Source: Kordia sp.
Lineage (GTDB): Bacteria; Bacteroidota; Bacteroidia; Flavobacteriales; Flavobacteriaceae
DNA length: 64,000 nucleotides
Direction of reading: 5' to 3'
NCBI RefSeq assembly: GCF_022447245.1
Contig: NZ_JAKVBC010000006.1
Span: forward strand, 102,796 to 166,795
Shown: piece after piece, positions 61,539 to 64,000 of the stretch
Layout of the letters: each line of letters starts with the position of its first letter
Position numbering within the stretch: the stretch's first letter is position 1
Position numbers and translations under genes: made by a program
Notes under the pieces: generated by a model
Told to the model about the DNA's origin: nothing
Seen by the model: only the letters and a program-made list of their open reading frames with translations
Database searches by the model: none

Positions 61539-63665
61539 TTAATTATTCTGTAAATATACCCAACCTGTATAGGTTTGCTCTAATAATAAAGGACTTGCGA
61601 GTGTATTTTCATCGTTTAAATAAAGTACATAAAAATAGGTTCCTGTAGGAAGTTTTTTGTTTTTTGGAGTACCTCTGTTTGAATATCCATCCCAACGTGA
61701 GGTATTTTTATTTCCAACAAAGATGAGTATGCCGTATCTGTTGTAGATATAAATTTCATGATTTGGATGTGCTTCCAAATTTACTATGTTGAAAACATCA
61801 TTTTTTCCATCATTATTTGGAGAAAAACCATTAGGAATATAAATTTCACAATCATCTACAATTAATTCAAAACTGGTTGAAGAAATACAACCCAATAGGT
61901 TTTCTATAGTTACATAAATCGTTTGCGGATTTGATGTATTGTCAAAAGCAGTAGGAGTTATGATTTCATCCTGAAATGTCCCATCTGAATTGGCTGTTTC
62001 ATAATAGCTAAAGATGAGGTTTGAATCCGTATTTATGTTCGTCTCATTGAGTGTTAAATCGAAAGTCACAGATTCGGTTTCGTCCAACTTACAAGCTTCT
62101 AAATCTTCTGGTTGCATTACTTCAGGACTTTCTAAAAGAATCAATTCAAAATTTCCAATAGAATTACAAAGTGTGATGCTATTGGTGACTTTTATGAAAA
62201 TTTCTGCGGGATAATTAGTAGTACTGTATGAATCAGGATTTGTAATGGCATCTGTATTGTTTAAAGCATCTAGTAATGTTTCAAAATATTCAAAAGTAAA
62301 TGAAGGATCACTAAAAAAACTTTCTTGAGCAGTTAAGTCAAATACAATACTTTCAATATTGTCACAAAGTTCTAAAGCAGGCAATATTGGGATCACTGGT
62401 GAAGTAGGTAAGGTGAAACTTTGTAAAGCGCTGTTATTATCTTCGTTGATTTCATCTACAGTTCCTGTGCTAGTTCCGTCATCATCAACTACAATTAAAA
62501 GGTCAAATGTATTTGGAATTGTTGTAGGGATCGTTACAATAATTGTTTGCTGTGTGCTTCCACCGATAGTTAGTGCTACTTGTGTTACATCAGTTGCAAT
62601 CAAAACACCATCAGTATATAACGCAATTGATGTATTTTGAGCTAAAACAGCTGTACTATTTGTGTTTGAAATGGTATAAGTAATTTCCAAACCACGCGAT
62701 TCACATTCACTATCAATTTCATCAATAACAACGGTTGCATCAGGAAGTTGGCTGTTTAGAACTGTAATGATATTATTAATCATCACAAAATCTTGCCCTG
62801 AAGTCAATGAGATAGTTGCTTCTGTATCACCAATACTGATGTTGTTTTGAATATTGTAAAAATCAATATCCATGTTGTACAGATTAGAAGCGCCTGTAAA
62901 ACTATTTGTTCCATTAAACGCATTATCTGCAGGATTCAAAGGTAAGTTTGAAATAATAGTGCCATTCACACGTAAAGACTCATTCACGCTTAAAGCTTGA
63001 TCGCCTTCCCATGCAATGAATCCTATTTTTGCGCCCATATTATCAAAAACGTTGAGGTTGTCAAGTGTAATCTCCAATTCTTCAGGAACACTTTCTAATC
63101 CATCATATACATTTAATTGATTCAAAGGAAGCGAAGGATTTTCATAAATAACTGTAATAGCCCAACCTCCAAAATTTGTACCTGTTGGGCAGTAAGGTGC
63201 AATGACTGAAGTAAGATCAAATTCACTCACTGTATACAAACCGTTTCCTTCAGCTTGGACAATAGCAGTAACATCTGCAAAAGCAGCAAAAAAGGTGCGA
63301 TCTGCAGTTAATGCATCACTAAAAGTACGTTCTGCAGTTACTGGAATTCCGTTAAGTTCAATGTCAAAATCTCCATCATCGGAACCTGCCCAATATAAAT
63401 AAGCTGCGACCATTGTTTGATCTGCAGCTAATGTTAAAGTAGCGCTAGAACTAGTGTTGATTAGACAAGGACCTGTTGTGCCATTTTCAACAGTATTGAG
63501 TGTGTTTCCAAACGCGGTATAGTCAAAACGACCATTAAATTGTTGGAATAAGGAAATGTCTTGAGCAATTATGTGATGTGTGCTAAAACAGCAACACAGA
63601 AACAGAAGAACGCTTATATAAGTTTGCTTTTTCACACATTTTTGTTTTTTCCTTGAAATTAACAA
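61539..63665 (-). CDS. T9SS type B secreted protein, adhesin-like
   Basis: 708 residues. Signal region MLISRKKQKCVKKQTYISVLLFLCCCFSTHHIIAQ. N-terminal beta domain (about 36-290) with AAYLYWAGSDDGDFDIELNG and GGWAITVIYENPSLPLNQLNVYDG, as in DUF11-like/collagen-binding-like secreted proteins; a CARDB-like stretch (about 295-400, TYTISNTNSTAVLAQNTSIALYTDG); two CD..FDLT repeats (about 420-610) related to those in the neighbouring protein; type B sorting domain at the end (IPNGFSPNNDGKNDVFNI ... IYNRYGILIFVG ... WDG). Same strand as its T9SS neighbours, 209 bases from the next gene. Confidence 0.9.
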   Translation of the reverse strand: MLISRKKQKCVKKQTYISVLLFLCCCFSTHHIIAQDISLFQQFNGRFDYTAFGNTLNTVENGTTGPCLINTSSSATLTLAADQTMVAAYLYWAGSDDGDFDIELNGIPVTAERTFSDALTADRTFFAAFADVTAIVQAEGNGLYTVSEFDLTSVIAPYCPTGTNFGGWAITVIYENPSLPLNQLNVYDGLESVPEELEITLDNLNVFDNMGAKIGFIAWEGDQALSVNESLRVNGTIISNLPLNPADNAFNGTNSFTGASNLYNMDIDFYNIQNNISIGDTEATISLTSGQDFVMINNIITVLNSQLPDATVVIDEIDSECESRGLEITYTISNTNSTAVLAQNTSIALYTDGVLIATDVTQVALTIGGSTQQTIIVTIPTTIPNTFDLLIVVDDDGTSTGTVDEINEDNNSALQSFTLPTSPVIPILPALELCDNIESIVFDLTAQESFFSDPSFTFEYFETLLDALNNTDAITNPDSYSTTNYPAEIFIKVTNSITLCNSIGNFELILLESPEVMQPEDLEACKLDETESVTFDLTLNETNINTDSNLIFSYYETANSDGTFQDEIITPTAFDNTSNPQTIYVTIENLLGCISSTSFELIVDDCEIYIPNGFSPNNDGKNDVFNIVNLEAHPNHEIYIYNRYGILIFVGNKNTSRWDGYSNRGTPKNKKLPTGTYFYVLYLNDENTLASPLLLEQTYTGWVYLQNN

Positions 63666-63678
63666 ATTCTTACCTCAT

Positions 63679-63711
63679 AAAAAAACCGAAGCTATTTTTC
63701 TCCGGTTTTTT
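63679..63711 (-). terminator. Terminator of the third T9SS gene
   Basis: Minus strand AACCGGAG, loop, CTTCGGTT (one G-U pair) and then T7; 27 bases after the stop at 63738. Confidence 0.78.
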
Positions 63712-63737
63712 TTGATTCTATATTATTGTTGATGTTT

Positions 63738-64000
63738 TTATCTCTTTAAAGTAAAGTGATTGATAAATTCTTTTGCCGTTCCATCAAATGGATCTACATA
63801 TTCCACTCTAAACCAGTAATCCTGTGATGGCATTGGCGAACCATTATACGTTCCATCCCATCCAATACCTGCTGGACTAATCTGCTTGAGCAGTTTTCCA
63901 TACCTGTCAAAGATGTAAATCTTTGCACTCGGTTGGTTCCTAAGTCCAATGATGTTCCATGTTGGATGATATGCATCTCCATTTGGCGTAAAGAACTTCA
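63738..64000 (-). CDS. C-terminal end of a third T9SS type B protein, cut by window
   Basis: Only the last 87 codons are in the window. They form a type B sorting domain: KFFTPNGDAYHPTWNIIGL, KIYIFDRYGKLLKQISP, GIGWDGTYNGSPMPSQDYWFRVEYVDP, INHFTLKR, close to the end of the 1610-residue protein. The rest lies to the right on the minus strand. Three such genes in a row suggest tandem duplication of a secreted adhesin family. Stop TAA at 63738-63740. Confidence 0.9.
   Translation of the reverse strand, partial: KFFTPNGDAYHPTWNIIGLRNQPSAKIYIFDRYGKLLKQISPAGIGWDGTYNGSPMPSQDYWFRVEYVDPFDGTAKEFINHFTLKR

Overview
The window reads as chromosomal DNA of a marine-type member of the Flavobacteriaceae (Bacteroidota). 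Evidence: it is AT-rich; it carries type IX secretion (T9SS) cargo with both C-terminal signal types; it has many small lipoproteins, bacillithiol synthesis (BshC) and a SusC-like plug/barrel receptor; and several genes have the Bacteroidota -7 promoter motif TAnnTTTG. A Kordia-like genus is a guess from gene content only. I saw no rRNA, tRNA, CRISPR array or intact prophage.

Layout. 0-3 kb: the end of a thiamine-thiazole operon (thiH, thiF/moeB-like with a rhodanese tail), then a dead IS982-family element. 3-29 kb: mostly housekeeping genes: rimO, an M14 carboxypeptidase, bshC, a guaA-LysM-osmC-DUF922-DUF3820 run, a signal-less amidase/lipoprotein/helical-protein cassette, pyrG, yidC, a GH3 enzyme, mnmA, an S8 protease with a T9SS tail, nitronate monooxygenase and a DUF2314 protein. 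Convergent gene pairs here are separated by palindromic, REP-like repeats. 29-33 kb: a reverse-strand cell-wall cluster (class-A-like serine hydrolase, M23 peptidase, a 31-residue membrane microprotein joined by TAATG overlap) flanked by broken genes.

33-37 kb: between lysA and sucC lie three small genes with related leaders (LSLNKxxISxL type, two with Gly-Gly) and unrelated Cys/Ser/Thr-rich cores, each followed by its own terminator. They look like class I lanthipeptide-type RiPP precursors with no modification or export enzyme anywhere in the window. This is my best candidate for an under-described system. The middle one has lost its ATG.

37-45 kb: an accessory stretch with a GH25 lysozyme lipoprotein, hsp20 with a sigma-54-like promoter under a set of TGTCA/TGACA half-sites, and a striking series of genes interrupted by single in-frame stops (lipoproteins, DHFR-like reductase, intradiol dioxygenase-like, SDR with three stops). 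45-56 kb: cspA, a possible avidin-like barrel protein, uvrB, a 16-residue repeat protein, a lidless Hsp70, a TonB-type receptor and a divergent LytS/LytTR two-component pair. 56-64 kb: three consecutive T9SS type B secreted proteins, the first with about eleven CD..DG..FDL repeats; the last runs off the window.
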